NCBI RefSeq assembly: GCF_900110995.1
Contig: NZ_FOJF01000001.1
Coordinates: forward strand, 637,199-701,198
DNA length: 64,000 bases
Reading direction: 5' to 3'
Origin: Chitinophaga sp. YR573
GTDB lineage: Bacteria > Bacteroidota > Bacteroidia > Chitinophagales > Chitinophagaceae
Part shown: positions 1 through 7,941 of the stretch, one piece after another
Layout of the letters: the number at the start of each line of letters is the position of its first letter
Position numbering within the stretch: the first letter of the stretch is position 1
Position numbers and translations under genes: made by a program
The notes under the pieces: model-generated
What the model was told of the DNA's origin: nothing
Seen by the model: the letters and a program-made list of their open reading frames with translations, nothing else
The model's database searches: none

Positions 1-755
1 GCATCCTGAGCAAAGTCTTCTCCGTTACCGGCATAGATGATGGAACGACTGGCATTTACCAGCAGACCACAGTCTTTGTTCATAGCATTGGCAGAGATTT
101 CCTGTAAGCTACCACCCTGAGCGCCAACACCTGGCACCAGGAAGAAGTGATCAGGCACCAGCTGACGGATATGTGCCAGCTGAGCAGGGTCATTGGTAGC
201 ACCGATGACAAACATCAGGTTATCCGGAGTTCCCCAGCTCATACCGGTTTTGAGTACCTTTTCATAAAGGTATTCGCCACCCATCTGCTGCATCTGGAAG
301 TCACTGTTGCCTTCATTGGAAGTAAGGCCCAGCATAATAGTCCATTTTTCATGGAAGGAAAGGAAAGGCAGTACACTGTCGCGGCCCATATAGGGAGCAA
401 CAGTCACAGCATCGAACTTATATGTTTCGAAGAAGGTTTTAGCGTACTGGGTAGAGGTATTACCAATATCCCCGCGTTTAGCGTCTGCGATGGTGAATAA
501 ACCGGAAGGGATGTATTCAACGGTACGTTGCAGACTTTCCCATCCACGGATGCCCATACACTCATAAAAAGCGGTATTGATCTTATAAGACACACAAAGG
601 TCTTTTGTAGCATCAATAATGGCTTTATTAAAAGCAAATATCGGATCTGGATAAGAAAGCAGGTGGCGGGGAATCTTATTTAAGTCTGTATCAAGCCCAA
701 CACAGAGATAAGATTGCTTTTCCTTTATCAGATTCACCAATTCCTGTCGGTTCAT
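1..755 (-). CDS. pyrF: Orotidine 5'-phosphate decarboxylase, 3' end cut by window edge
   Basis: Decarboxylates OMP to UMP, the last step of de novo pyrimidine synthesis, in the cytosol. The reverse strand reads from an ATG at 755 through 251 codons without a stop and runs off the window. The catalytic signature DAKRGD lies at about residues 91-96, followed by IGNTS, which is the type II PyrF form; the N-terminus MNRQELVNLIKEKQSYLCVGLD matches the family in its CVGLDTD segment. Type II enzymes are about 270 residues, so roughly 20 C-terminal residues lie outside the window. The reading frame is clean. A one-mismatch -7 box (CGAAGTTA on the + strand, near 773) lies about 15 bp upstream. It is divergent from the isomerase gene at 1005. 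Confidence 0.93.
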   Translation of the reverse strand, partial: MNRQELVNLIKEKQSYLCVGLDTDLNKIPRHLLSYPDPIFAFNKAIIDATKDLCVSYKINTAFYECMGIRGWESLQRTVEYIPSGLFTIADAKRGDIGNTSTQYAKTFFETYKFDAVTVAPYMGRDSVLPFLSFHEKWTIMLGLTSNEGNSDFQMQQMGGEYLYEKVLKTGMSWGTPDNLMFVIGATNDPAQLAHIRQLVPDHFFLVPGVGAQGGSLQEISANAMNKDCGLLVNASRSIIYAGNGEDFAQD

Positions 756-870
756 AAAGTATCAATTTGGGGCGCGAAGTTAAGCAATATTACTTGTCTT
801 TGTCAGCCATAGGTGGCTTTTCGTTCATTTAAAGTTCCGGTATTTTATTTAATATACGAAAATCCGGTTG

Positions 871-940
871 TTTTTTTTGATGATGCTTCGCACCCATCAA
901 AAAAAACTAAAAAGGTATTGCAGAGCTTCGCCTTGTACCC
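871..940. repeat. Two-hairpin intergenic repeat, copy a
   Basis: A 12-bp A/T stem ending in GATG (871-882) pairs with CATC plus A8 (895-906). A second segment, GCAGAGCTTCGCCTTGTACCC apart from its last base (920-940), follows. Related copies lie at 27474-27543 and 43833-43883. This copy is the most diverged: its second hairpin differs from copy b at about four of 21 positions. It sits between divergent genes, so it is not simply a terminator. Confidence 0.6.
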
Positions 941-1004
941 AAAAATCAAACTGAGTCTTTTTGGATTTATAAAATATTGTTCCTAACTTTTACCATCCTC
1001 GTTT

Positions 1005-1874
1005 ATGAAAAATAACATGAAAAACTACCTCAGATGGCCATTTTGCGCCATATTCTTCCTTGTTTTGCAATCGAATGCACAAACAAAGTTACCCATGCTT
1101 GGGATGACTACCTCTTACAAGAATGACAGTCTTTTATATGCTGAAGGGTTTACCTATATAGAAGAAACGGTCACCAGGATCTTATCGCCTGATATTCCGG
1201 AAGATACGTTCCGTTTGCGGTTACAGCAGATCCGCAAAATGCGCTGTAAACTGGAGAACTGTAACGGGTTCTTTCCCGGAACCATGAAGCTGGTTGGCCC
1301 GGCAGTAAATGAAAACCAGGTACTTACGTACGTGGATAAGGTGATGCAGCGGGCGAAGATTACCGGGATAAAGACAATTGTATTAGGAAGCGGGACGGCC
1401 CGGAATATCCCGGATGGGATTAATCATGATAGTGTGCGGGTACAATTTGTGAACCTATGCCGGAAAATGGCAGTGATAGCCGCCCGTTATGATTGTACCA
1501 TTGCCATTGAGAACCTGAACACCACAGAGACCAACTTTGTGAATACCCTTGCCGAAGCCAATGATATCGTGAATGCTGTTCATCATCCTTATTTTAAGTT
1601 AACAGCAGATATCTATCATATGCTGAAGGAGCATGAGACCGCTGATAATATTGAAAAGGCCGGCAAAAACCTGGTGCATTGCCATATTGCTGAAAGAGAA
1701 AAGAGAACGGCTCCCGGCGTGGCCGGTGATGATTTCAGACCCTATATGCTGGCACTGCATCATATTGGCTTTACGGGGAAGATCAGCCTGGAATGCCGCT
1801 GGGATAATATGGAAAAACAGGGGAAACCTGCCCTGGAGTACTTACGCAATCAAATCATCTCATCTTATAAATAA
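1005..1874 (+). CDS. Secreted sugar phosphate isomerase/epimerase-like TIM-barrel protein
   Basis: A xylose-isomerase-like (AP endonuclease 2 superfamily) TIM barrel that probably isomerises or epimerises a sugar derivative outside the cytoplasm. Residues 1-25 form a Sec signal peptide ending in SNAQ. Candidate metal ligands fall at the expected strand ends: Glu in AIENL (about 169), Asp and His in TADIYH (about 202 and 205), His in VHCH (about 225) and Glu in SLEC (about 263). At 289 residues it has normal length. ATG codons at 1005 and 1017 are both possible starts. Only 6 nt separate it from the Gfo/Idh/MocA gene, a common partnership in Bacteroidetes sugar catabolism. The exact substrate cannot be told. 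Confidence 0.82.
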   Translation: MKNNMKNYLRWPFCAIFFLVLQSNAQTKLPMLGMTTSYKNDSLLYAEGFTYIEETVTRILSPDIPEDTFRLRLQQIRKMRCKLENCNGFFPGTMKLVGPAVNENQVLTYVDKVMQRAKITGIKTIVLGSGTARNIPDGINHDSVRVQFVNLCRKMAVIAARYDCTIAIENLNTTETNFVNTLAEANDIVNAVHHPYFKLTADIYHMLKEHETADNIEKAGKNLVHCHIAEREKRTAPGVAGDDFRPYMLALHHIGFTGKISLECRWDNMEKQGKPALEYLRNQIISSYK

Positions 1875-1880
1875 CACATA

Positions 1881-3236
1881 ATGAAATCACGTCGTGAATT
1901 CCTCAAACAATCACTGCTCACCGGCGCTGGTGTTACTATCAGCGCAATGGGACTACCTGCCAGCAGTTATGCCCGCATCATGGGCGCTAACGACAGGGTT
2001 AATGTTGGTCTGGTTGGTTTCTCCGACCGCGCCCGCCAGGCATTACTCCCCTGCTTTTACAACAATAACAAAGAGCTGAACTTCGATATCATCGGGGTAT
2101 CTGATATCTGGAAAAGGCGCAGAGAAGAAGGACAGGCTTTCCTGCAACAAAAGGCCGGTCATGATATCAAAGCCTATATCAATAATGACGAATTATACAA
2201 GAATAAAGACCTGGATGCTGTCATAGTGGCTACCGCCGATTTCCAGCATGCTTATCATACGATAGAAGCAGTGGGCAACCGCATGGATGTATACTGCGAG
2301 AAACCCTTTGCGGAAACAATGGACGATGCGCGTAAAGCGTTGAAAGCCGTGAAAGATTCCGGTAAGATATTCCAGGTGGGTACTCAACGCCGTAGCGGAG
2401 ATAGTTATCATGCTGCCAATGACTTTATAAAGTCCGGGAAGTTTGGACCTATATCCATGGTAGAAATGACCTGGAACGTGAATCAGCCGGGACGTTGGCG
2501 CAGACCAGACCTGGTAAAGGAAATCCGTGAACAGGATACTGATTGGAAACGTTTCCTTGCTGGTCGTCCTGCTGACACATGGGATCCGCGTAAGTACCTG
2601 GAATTCCGTCTGTTCTGGCCTTATTCCTCTGGTATTTTTGGCCAGTGGATGACCCATCAGATCGATACGGTGCATTGGTTCAGCGGATTGAAACACCCAC
2701 GTACAGCTGTAGCCAATGGTGGTATTTACCAGTGGAAAGACGGGCGTATCAATGCAGATACCATAACGGCGGTATTTGAATATGGCCCTGACAATGATCC
2801 TAAGAGCGGGTTCCAGGTAGCATATAGCTCCAGGTTCTCCAATTCTGCAGGTGGTACCAAGGAAATGTACTACTCTAATGGAGGAACTATTGATATTGAT
2901 AAGAATAAGATCAGTCCTGCAGGTGGTTTAACAGAACGTGAAGCACAGGAAATGGGCATGCATGCGAATCTGTTACCTGAAATGACATTAGCTTCTACTG
3001 AAAGCAAAGTATCTACCGGTGCTAATACAGGCGGGGATGCTTTGACCAATGCACATATGAGGAACTGGATGCAGAGTGTGCGGGACCGAAAGCCTGCTAA
3101 TGCTCCTATAGAAGCGGCATATTCCCACTCTATAGCGCTGATTATGGCGAATGCAGCTTATCGTACCGGGCAGAAAGCTACTTTTGATGAGGAAAGACAG
3201 GAAGTGATGGTAGGCGGGAAACCGTTTATCCTGTAA
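1881..3236 (+). CDS. Tat-exported Gfo/Idh/MocA family oxidoreductase
   Basis: NAD(P)-dependent sugar or polyol oxidoreductase, 451 residues. The N-terminus carries a twin-arginine signal (SRREFLK at residues 3-9, then a hydrophobic stretch to about residue 31), so it should be folded with its cofactor before export. The Rossmann fold starts at VNVGLVGFSD (about 40-49) and the family hallmark EKP is at about 140-142 in VYCEKPF. The C-terminal alpha/beta domain is complete. It is co-transcribed with the upstream isomerase-like gene (6-nt gap) and ends in a strong hairpin terminator at 3249. The two proteins may act on the same sugar in the periplasm; that is inference from neighbourhood. Confidence 0.88.
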   Translation: MKSRREFLKQSLLTGAGVTISAMGLPASSYARIMGANDRVNVGLVGFSDRARQALLPCFYNNNKELNFDIIGVSDIWKRRREEGQAFLQQKAGHDIKAYINNDELYKNKDLDAVIVATADFQHAYHTIEAVGNRMDVYCEKPFAETMDDARKALKAVKDSGKIFQVGTQRRSGDSYHAANDFIKSGKFGPISMVEMTWNVNQPGRWRRPDLVKEIREQDTDWKRFLAGRPADTWDPRKYLEFRLFWPYSSGIFGQWMTHQIDTVHWFSGLKHPRTAVANGGIYQWKDGRINADTITAVFEYGPDNDPKSGFQVAYSSRFSNSAGGTKEMYYSNGGTIDIDKNKISPAGGLTEREAQEMGMHANLLPEMTLASTESKVSTGANTGGDALTNAHMRNWMQSVRDRKPANAPIEAAYSHSIALIMANAAYRTGQKATFDEERQEVMVGGKPFIL

Positions 3237-3248
3237 ATAAAAAGAGAA

Positions 3249-3272
3249 AGGCCGTATCTGATGATACGGCCT
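3249..3272. terminator. Bidirectional terminator
   Basis: A perfect 10-bp stem AGGCCGTATC/GATACGGCCT with a 4-nt TGAT loop lies between converging genes. It is T-rich on the + side (CTTTATTT) and has a run of A before it that gives a U-tract on the - strand. It serves the oxidoreductase and mrp. Confidence 0.9.
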
Positions 3273-3278
3273 CTTTAT

Positions 3279-4376
3279 TTAAACAAATACTTCTACTATT
3301 TTCGTAGGCGCTACATTGGCATTCCTCATAGCAATACTACGTGCTGCATGACTTGCAAAACCAATAAAGGCCAGTTTAGTAGCATCATCTCCACTGATCA
3401 TTGCCGGCACTCCATCATCTCCACCTTCGCGGATACTCTGTACCAGGGGAATTTGTCCTAGGAAAGGTATATCCAGCTGTTCTGCCAGGCGTTTACCACC
3501 ATCTTTACCAAAGATGTAGTATTTATTATTAGGCAGCTCTGCCGGTGTGAAGTAAGACATGTTCTCTACCAGTCCGATGATAGGTACATTGATCTGAGAG
3601 CCGCTGAACATGGCAATACCTTTCTTGGCATCGGCCAATGCTACATCCTGTGGAGTAGTTACCATTACTGCTCCGGTTACAGGTACTGTCTGCACCAGTG
3701 TCAGGTGAATATCCCCGGTTCCGGGTGGCATATCTATTACCAGGTAATCCAGTTCTCCCCAGTTTACATCGGTGATAAACTGTTTGAGTGCGCTGCTAGC
3801 CATAGGGCCACGCCATACAACTGCCTGTCTTTCATCTATCAGCAAGCCGATAGACATCAGTTTGATACCGTGTTTTTCCAAAGGCACGATCATGCCTTTA
3901 CCTTCCACGTTTACCATCTGAGGTCTTTCACCACGTACACCAAACATAATGGGAACGGAAGGACCATAGATATCAGCATCCATCAAACCTACCTTAGCAC
4001 CGCCTTCAGCGAGAGCCAGGGCCAGGTTAGAGGCTACGGTAGATTTACCTACCCCACCTTTACCGGAAGCTACTACTATGATATTTTTCACCTGGGGCAA
4101 TATGCCTTTGGCATCCTTACGGTTTGTGTTTACGTTGGCGGTCATGTTCACATGCACCACTGCTTCTTTACTTACCAGGTGGTGAATTGCATTCACACAG
4201 GCATTCCTGATCAGATCTTTCAGCGGACAGGCTGGCGTAGTCAGCACTACGGTAAATTTCACGTTATTGCCATCCACTTCAACATCCTTAACCATGTTAA
4301 GCGTTACCAGATCTTTACCCAGATCAGGCTCTTCCACATTGCTGAGGGCTTTATATATCTGCTCTATAGTGATCAT
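3279..4376 (-). CDS. mrp: Mrp/ApbC/NBP35-family P-loop ATPase (Fe-S cluster carrier)
   Basis: Cytosolic ATPase that carries and transfers Fe-S clusters. The 365 residues comprise an N-terminal MIP18/DUF59 domain (about 1-75, with the ACPL cysteine at about 50) and a C-terminal deviant Walker A ATPase with GKGGVGKST at about 105-113 and DADIYGPS after it. The usual C-terminal CPxC motif after NMSYF is absent here: the sequence reads NMSYFTPAELPNNKYYIFG. A -7 box lies 30 bp upstream of the ATG. It is convergent with the oxidoreductase gene and not in an obvious operon. Family membership is firm; whether it still bridges a cluster without that CPxC pair is open. Confidence 0.92.
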   Translation of the reverse strand: MITIEQIYKALSNVEEPDLGKDLVTLNMVKDVEVDGNNVKFTVVLTTPACPLKDLIRNACVNAIHHLVSKEAVVHVNMTANVNTNRKDAKGILPQVKNIIVVASGKGGVGKSTVASNLALALAEGGAKVGLMDADIYGPSVPIMFGVRGERPQMVNVEGKGMIVPLEKHGIKLMSIGLLIDERQAVVWRGPMASSALKQFITDVNWGELDYLVIDMPPGTGDIHLTLVQTVPVTGAVMVTTPQDVALADAKKGIAMFSGSQINVPIIGLVENMSYFTPAELPNNKYYIFGKDGGKRLAEQLDIPFLGQIPLVQSIREGGDDGVPAMISGDDATKLAFIGFASHAARSIAMRNANVAPTKIVEVFV

Positions 4377-4405
4377 AAATAGTTGTTAATTTTAATTCGA
4401 GACTG

Positions 4406-4413
4406 CAAAGTTA
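4406..4413 (-). promoter_or_regulatory. Bacteroidetes -7 box for mrp
   Basis: CAAAGTTA on the + strand reads TAACTTTG on the - strand, a full match to TAnnTTTG, 30 bp ahead of the mrp ATG. No clear -33 TTTG was found. Confidence 0.6.
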
Positions 4414-4534
4414 ACCCAATTGAGAGTTAATTTGTCCCTCATGTCCATACTTTTTGTTGATGAGGTTTCCATTCATCATCTATATCGATCGTATGCGGCA
4501 GAATTTTCAACAAATCCTTTATCTTAGAGCCGGC

Positions 4535-5200
4535 ATGCACAAGAAGATTACCTACATATTGTTATCATTTCTGTTTTTTCCGTTCCTGCTGAAAGCACAA
4601 TTTGCTCAGTTTAAAGACAGTATCATACAAATTTCCGGTATAACCATGACTGCAGACAGTCTACGGGCCATTCCGGCAGTAAGCATCCTCGTAAGAGGAC
4701 AGAACCGCGGTACCATCTCCAATACGCAGGGGGTGTTTTCTATCGTAGCGTTTAAAGGTGATACACTGACTTTCAGCGCGGTAGGTTTTAAACGGAAGGA
4801 TTACAAGATTCCTGCATCTCTGCCCGGTAATAATTATTCGATGATCCAACTGATGATAGATGATACAACCTATCTGCCGGTGACCATCATCAAGCCCTAC
4901 CCTACCAGGGAGGAATTTGATAAGGCTTTTGTGAGTTCGGATATCCCGGACGATGAATATGAAATAGCACGTCAGAATACACAACAGGCCCAATTACGCG
5001 CCCTTTCACGTTATACACCTCCGGATGCCCGTGAGGCCACCAATATGTACCTCAACAAACAGGCGCAGTCACTGTACTACGCAGGGCAACAGCCTCCCCA
5101 GAATATTCTGAACCCGCTGGCATGGGCACAATTCATACAGGCCTGGAAGCGGGGTGACTTCAAAAGCGGCAGTAACACGAAATACGGTTACGGTTATTAA
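4535..5200 (+). CDS. Secreted protein with CarboxypepD_reg-like domain
   Basis: A 221-residue exported protein of unknown role. The frame is open from a TTG at 4454, but the ATG at 4535 begins a textbook signal peptide (MHKKITYILLSFLFFPFLLKAQ), so that start is chosen. Residues about 30-110 (GITMTADSLRAIPAVSILVRGQNRG, DTLTFSAVGFK) have the pattern of a carboxypeptidase-regulatory-like beta-sandwich, as found at the start of TonB-dependent receptors and in stand-alone Bacteroidetes cell-surface proteins. The C-terminal half is Gln/Ala-rich and unassigned. It lies 15 nt ahead of the hydroxybutyryl-CoA dehydrogenase gene, so the two may share a transcript. Confidence 0.75.
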   Translation: MHKKITYILLSFLFFPFLLKAQFAQFKDSIIQISGITMTADSLRAIPAVSILVRGQNRGTISNTQGVFSIVAFKGDTLTFSAVGFKRKDYKIPASLPGNNYSMIQLMIDDTTYLPVTIIKPYPTREEFDKAFVSSDIPDDEYEIARQNTQQAQLRALSRYTPPDAREATNMYLNKQAQSLYYAGQQPPQNILNPLAWAQFIQAWKRGDFKSGSNTKYGYGY

Positions 5201-5215
5201 AAATCAATACACCAT

Positions 5216-6106
5216 ATGCAACAAATTGCAGTTATCGGCGCTGGTACCATGGGAAATGGTATCGCCCACGTATTTGCACAAAACGGTTTTAAAGTAAACC
5301 TGGTAGATGTATCTGCCCCATCACTGGAGAAAGCGTTACAAACTATTGAAAAGAACCTCGACAGGCAACTGGCTAAAGAAAGCATTACCGCAGCGGTAAA
5401 AGACCAGACGCTTCAGAACATCACTACTTACACGGATTTATCTGCCGGTGTTAAAACAGCAGACCTGGTAGTGGAAGCAACCACAGAAAACATCGCGCTT
5501 AAATTAAAAATCTTCCAGGACCTGGATGCATATGCTCCTCCTGAGGCTATCTTAGCAACCAACACCTCTTCCATTTCCATTACACGTATCGCTGCTGCTA
5601 CCAAACGTGCAGGTAAAGTGATAGGTATGCATTTCATGAATCCTGTACCAGTGATGAAACTGGTGGAGATCATCAATGGATATGCTACGGAGAAAACCGT
5701 TTCTCAAACAATTGTAACATTGTCTGAAAAGCTGGGAAAAGTACCATGTGTAGTGAATGATTATCCTGGCTTTATTGCGAATCGTATTTTAATGCCGATG
5801 ATCAATGAAGCGATTTATTCTTTGTATGAAGGAGTAGCGAATGTAGCGGAGATTGATACGGTGATGAAACTGGGAATGGCACATCCGATGGGCCCTTTAC
5901 AACTGGCCGATTTTATTGGACTGGATGTTTGTTTGTCTATATTGAATGTACTCCATGATGGTTTTGGGAATCCTAAGTATGCACCTTGCCCTTTATTAGT
6001 GAATATGGTAACAGCGGGATATCTGGGAGCTAAGAGCGGAGAAGGATTTTATAAGTATGAGAAGGGGAGTAAAGATCTGATAGTAAGTGAACGGTTTGTA
6101 AAATAA
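5216..6106 (+). CDS. hbd: 3-hydroxybutyryl-CoA dehydrogenase
   Basis: NAD(P)-dependent oxidation of 3-hydroxyacyl-CoA (or reduction of acetoacetyl-CoA) in fatty-acid and butyrate-type metabolism. At 296 residues it has full family length. The Rossmann motif VIGAGTMGNGIA is at about residues 6-17. The catalytic His is in IGMHFMNPVPVMKLVE (about 139), preceded by NTSS (about 116-119); the C-terminal dimerisation domain with NRILMPMINEA and the DxxMKLGMAHPMGP stretch is complete. It is followed by a strong terminator at 6114. Paralogues acting on phenylacetyl or longer-chain CoAs exist, so the chain-length preference is not settled. Confidence 0.93.
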   Translation: MQQIAVIGAGTMGNGIAHVFAQNGFKVNLVDVSAPSLEKALQTIEKNLDRQLAKESITAAVKDQTLQNITTYTDLSAGVKTADLVVEATTENIALKLKIFQDLDAYAPPEAILATNTSSISITRIAAATKRAGKVIGMHFMNPVPVMKLVEIINGYATEKTVSQTIVTLSEKLGKVPCVVNDYPGFIANRILMPMINEAIYSLYEGVANVAEIDTVMKLGMAHPMGPLQLADFIGLDVCLSILNVLHDGFGNPKYAPCPLLVNMVTAGYLGAKSGEGFYKYEKGSKDLIVSERFVK

Positions 6107-6113
6107 TTATACC

Positions 6114-6135
6114 AGGGCTGATGAATATCAGCCCT
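6114..6135 (+). terminator. Rho-independent terminator after hbd
   Basis: A perfect 9-bp stem AGGGCTGAT/ATCAGCCCT with a GAAT loop is followed by TCTTTTTT. Confidence 0.93.
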
Positions 6136-6199
6136 TCTTTTTTACTTTGAAATACTATCCCCATATGAAAGGCTGAATTCTATTGTTATTTTTACACCC

Positions 6200-7312
6200 A
6201 TGAGATATAAAACACCTGTGCTAAAGAAAGATCAGCCTGATGACTCCTATAAATTCCGGGCTCTGCCTGAACCAAGTGGAAAATATCCCTATCATTTATT
6301 GCTGAAAGATGTGATTCCTTCCATTAGCGACAGCAAAATCACATTCCATATGGTAGGCGATACAGGTAGCATACGCAGTCCGGATTTTCAGAAAAAAGTA
6401 GCAGGTGAAATGATCAGACAGTACCAGGAAGCAGGATCAAAGGAAGATCAGCCACAATTTCTCTATCACCTGGGAGATATAGTATACAATCATGGAGAAG
6501 CGACACAATACCAGCGGCAATTCTTTGATCCCTACAAATTATATCCGGGGCCAATATTCGCAATCCCAGGCAATCACGACAGTGATGTAAATCCGGATGC
6601 TGCCACTCCTTATAATACACTGGAACCATTCGTCACGGTGTTCTGTGATACCACGCCACATATAGTCGCTTTCAGTGGCGGATCAGAGAGAAAAAGCATG
6701 ATACAGCCTAACGTATATTGGACACTCAAAACAACGTTAGCTAATATTATTGGTATGAGTAGTAATGTGCCAAAATTCGGCATTGTTACTGATGAACAAA
6801 AAGACTGGCTAAAAGAAGAACTGAAAGCCGCCAATGCTGAAAGACCCGGCAAAATACTGATCATCTGTATACATCATGCACCGTATACTGCTGACATCAA
6901 CCATGGCTCCAGTATACCTATGATCACCTTACTGGAAAGTGTTTTTGAAGAAACAGGTATCAGACCCGATATCGTATTCAGCGGTCATGTACATAACTAT
7001 CAGCATTTAATCAGACGATATCCTGAGGGACGTGCGATACATTATATTGTGGCCGGAGGCGGCGGATATGATGAACTACATCCGATAGCCTCTACTAATG
7101 ACAACCGCTTCACCAATGATTATCCGGATTTTAACAATGTTGAACTACTCAGCTATTGTGATGATAAACACGGCTTCCTGAAAGTGACACTGGAAAGGAC
7201 AGGCAAAGGATTGACACTGACAGGGAATTACTACGCGATTACACATAGTGATCTGAATAGCAGCGATTTTACAGCCAGGCTGGAAGATACATTTATACTG
7301 GAAAACCTGTAA
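6200..7312 (+). CDS. Calcineurin-like metallophosphoesterase
   Basis: A 370-residue dinuclear-metal phosphoesterase. The metal-binding blocks appear in order: GDTGS (about 51-55), GDIVYNHG (about 92), GNHDSD (about 123), HHAPY (about 225) and GHVHNYQ (about 263). There is no signal peptide, so it should be cytosolic. The arrangement resembles purple-acid/ApaH-type phosphatases, but the substrate cannot be read from sequence. It is convergent with the IMPACT-family gene, with only 8 nt between the stop codons and no hairpin there. It stands alone behind the hbd terminator. Confidence 0.85.
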   Translation: MRYKTPVLKKDQPDDSYKFRALPEPSGKYPYHLLLKDVIPSISDSKITFHMVGDTGSIRSPDFQKKVAGEMIRQYQEAGSKEDQPQFLYHLGDIVYNHGEATQYQRQFFDPYKLYPGPIFAIPGNHDSDVNPDAATPYNTLEPFVTVFCDTTPHIVAFSGGSERKSMIQPNVYWTLKTTLANIIGMSSNVPKFGIVTDEQKDWLKEELKAANAERPGKILIICIHHAPYTADINHGSSIPMITLLESVFEETGIRPDIVFSGHVHNYQHLIRRYPEGRAIHYIVAGGGGYDELHPIASTNDNRFTNDYPDFNNVELLSYCDDKHGFLKVTLERTGKGLTLTGNYYAITHSDLNSSDFTARLEDTFILENL

Positions 7313-7320
7313 TGTTACTC

Positions 7321-7932
7321 TTATACCCTGGCAGTAGATACCGGTTGTATCTCCAGCCCGTGTATATCCTGTAATTTCAGCAAAGCCAGCTCCTGTACTG
7401 CTTTAGGTACGCCGATGTTCATGGAACAGAACAGTTGTAACTCCTGGGAGTAGATGGTGCAATTCTGTTGTTTTACAACCATCATTACCTCATTTAAAAT
7501 CGTGTAATCAAAACTGAGATCGTATTTTACTTCTACGTTTTTTTGTACCGCAGGAATAAGTTGCAGTACCATTGCTGTAGACATTTTATAAGCGTTGATC
7601 AGTCCGGGCGCCCCTAATAATGTACCTCCGAAATAACGCACAACTACTACCAGCGTATCCGTCAGTTGTTTGCTGTCTATTTGCCCCAGGATGGGCTTGC
7701 CCGCCGTACCGGAAGGTTCACCGTCATCACTGGCGCGAAACTGTAATCCGTCTGTACCAAGACGGTAAGCGAAACAGTGATGTGTAGCTTTGGGGTGTTC
7801 CTTCTTCACTTCCTGCAGACATTCTTTTACCTGGTCCACTGTTTTCACCGGCCATGCATAAGCCAGGAATTTGCTGCCTTTATCTTTGAATTCTGCTTTT
7901 GCCGTTTTCTCTATAGTAAAATAAACTTCCAT
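7321..7932 (-). CDS. YigZ/IMPACT family protein
   Basis: A 203-residue protein of the YigZ (UPF0029/IMPACT) family, whose members are linked to ribosome or translation-stress regulation although the molecular role is unclear. The conserved N-terminal domain includes KGSKFLAYAWPV, HPKATHHCFAYRLG, the block RASDDGEPSGTAGKPIL and VVVVRYFGGTLLGAPGLINAYK; a smaller C-terminal ferredoxin-like domain follows. It is the last gene of a probable ribD operon, 9 nt after the secreted protein gene. Confidence 0.92.
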   Translation of the reverse strand: MEVYFTIEKTAKAEFKDKGSKFLAYAWPVKTVDQVKECLQEVKKEHPKATHHCFAYRLGTDGLQFRASDDGEPSGTAGKPILGQIDSKQLTDTLVVVVRYFGGTLLGAPGLINAYKMSTAMVLQLIPAVQKNVEVKYDLSFDYTILNEVMMVVKQQNCTIYSQELQLFCSMNIGVPKAVQELALLKLQDIHGLEIQPVSTARV

Positions 7933-7941
7933 GTTCTTATT

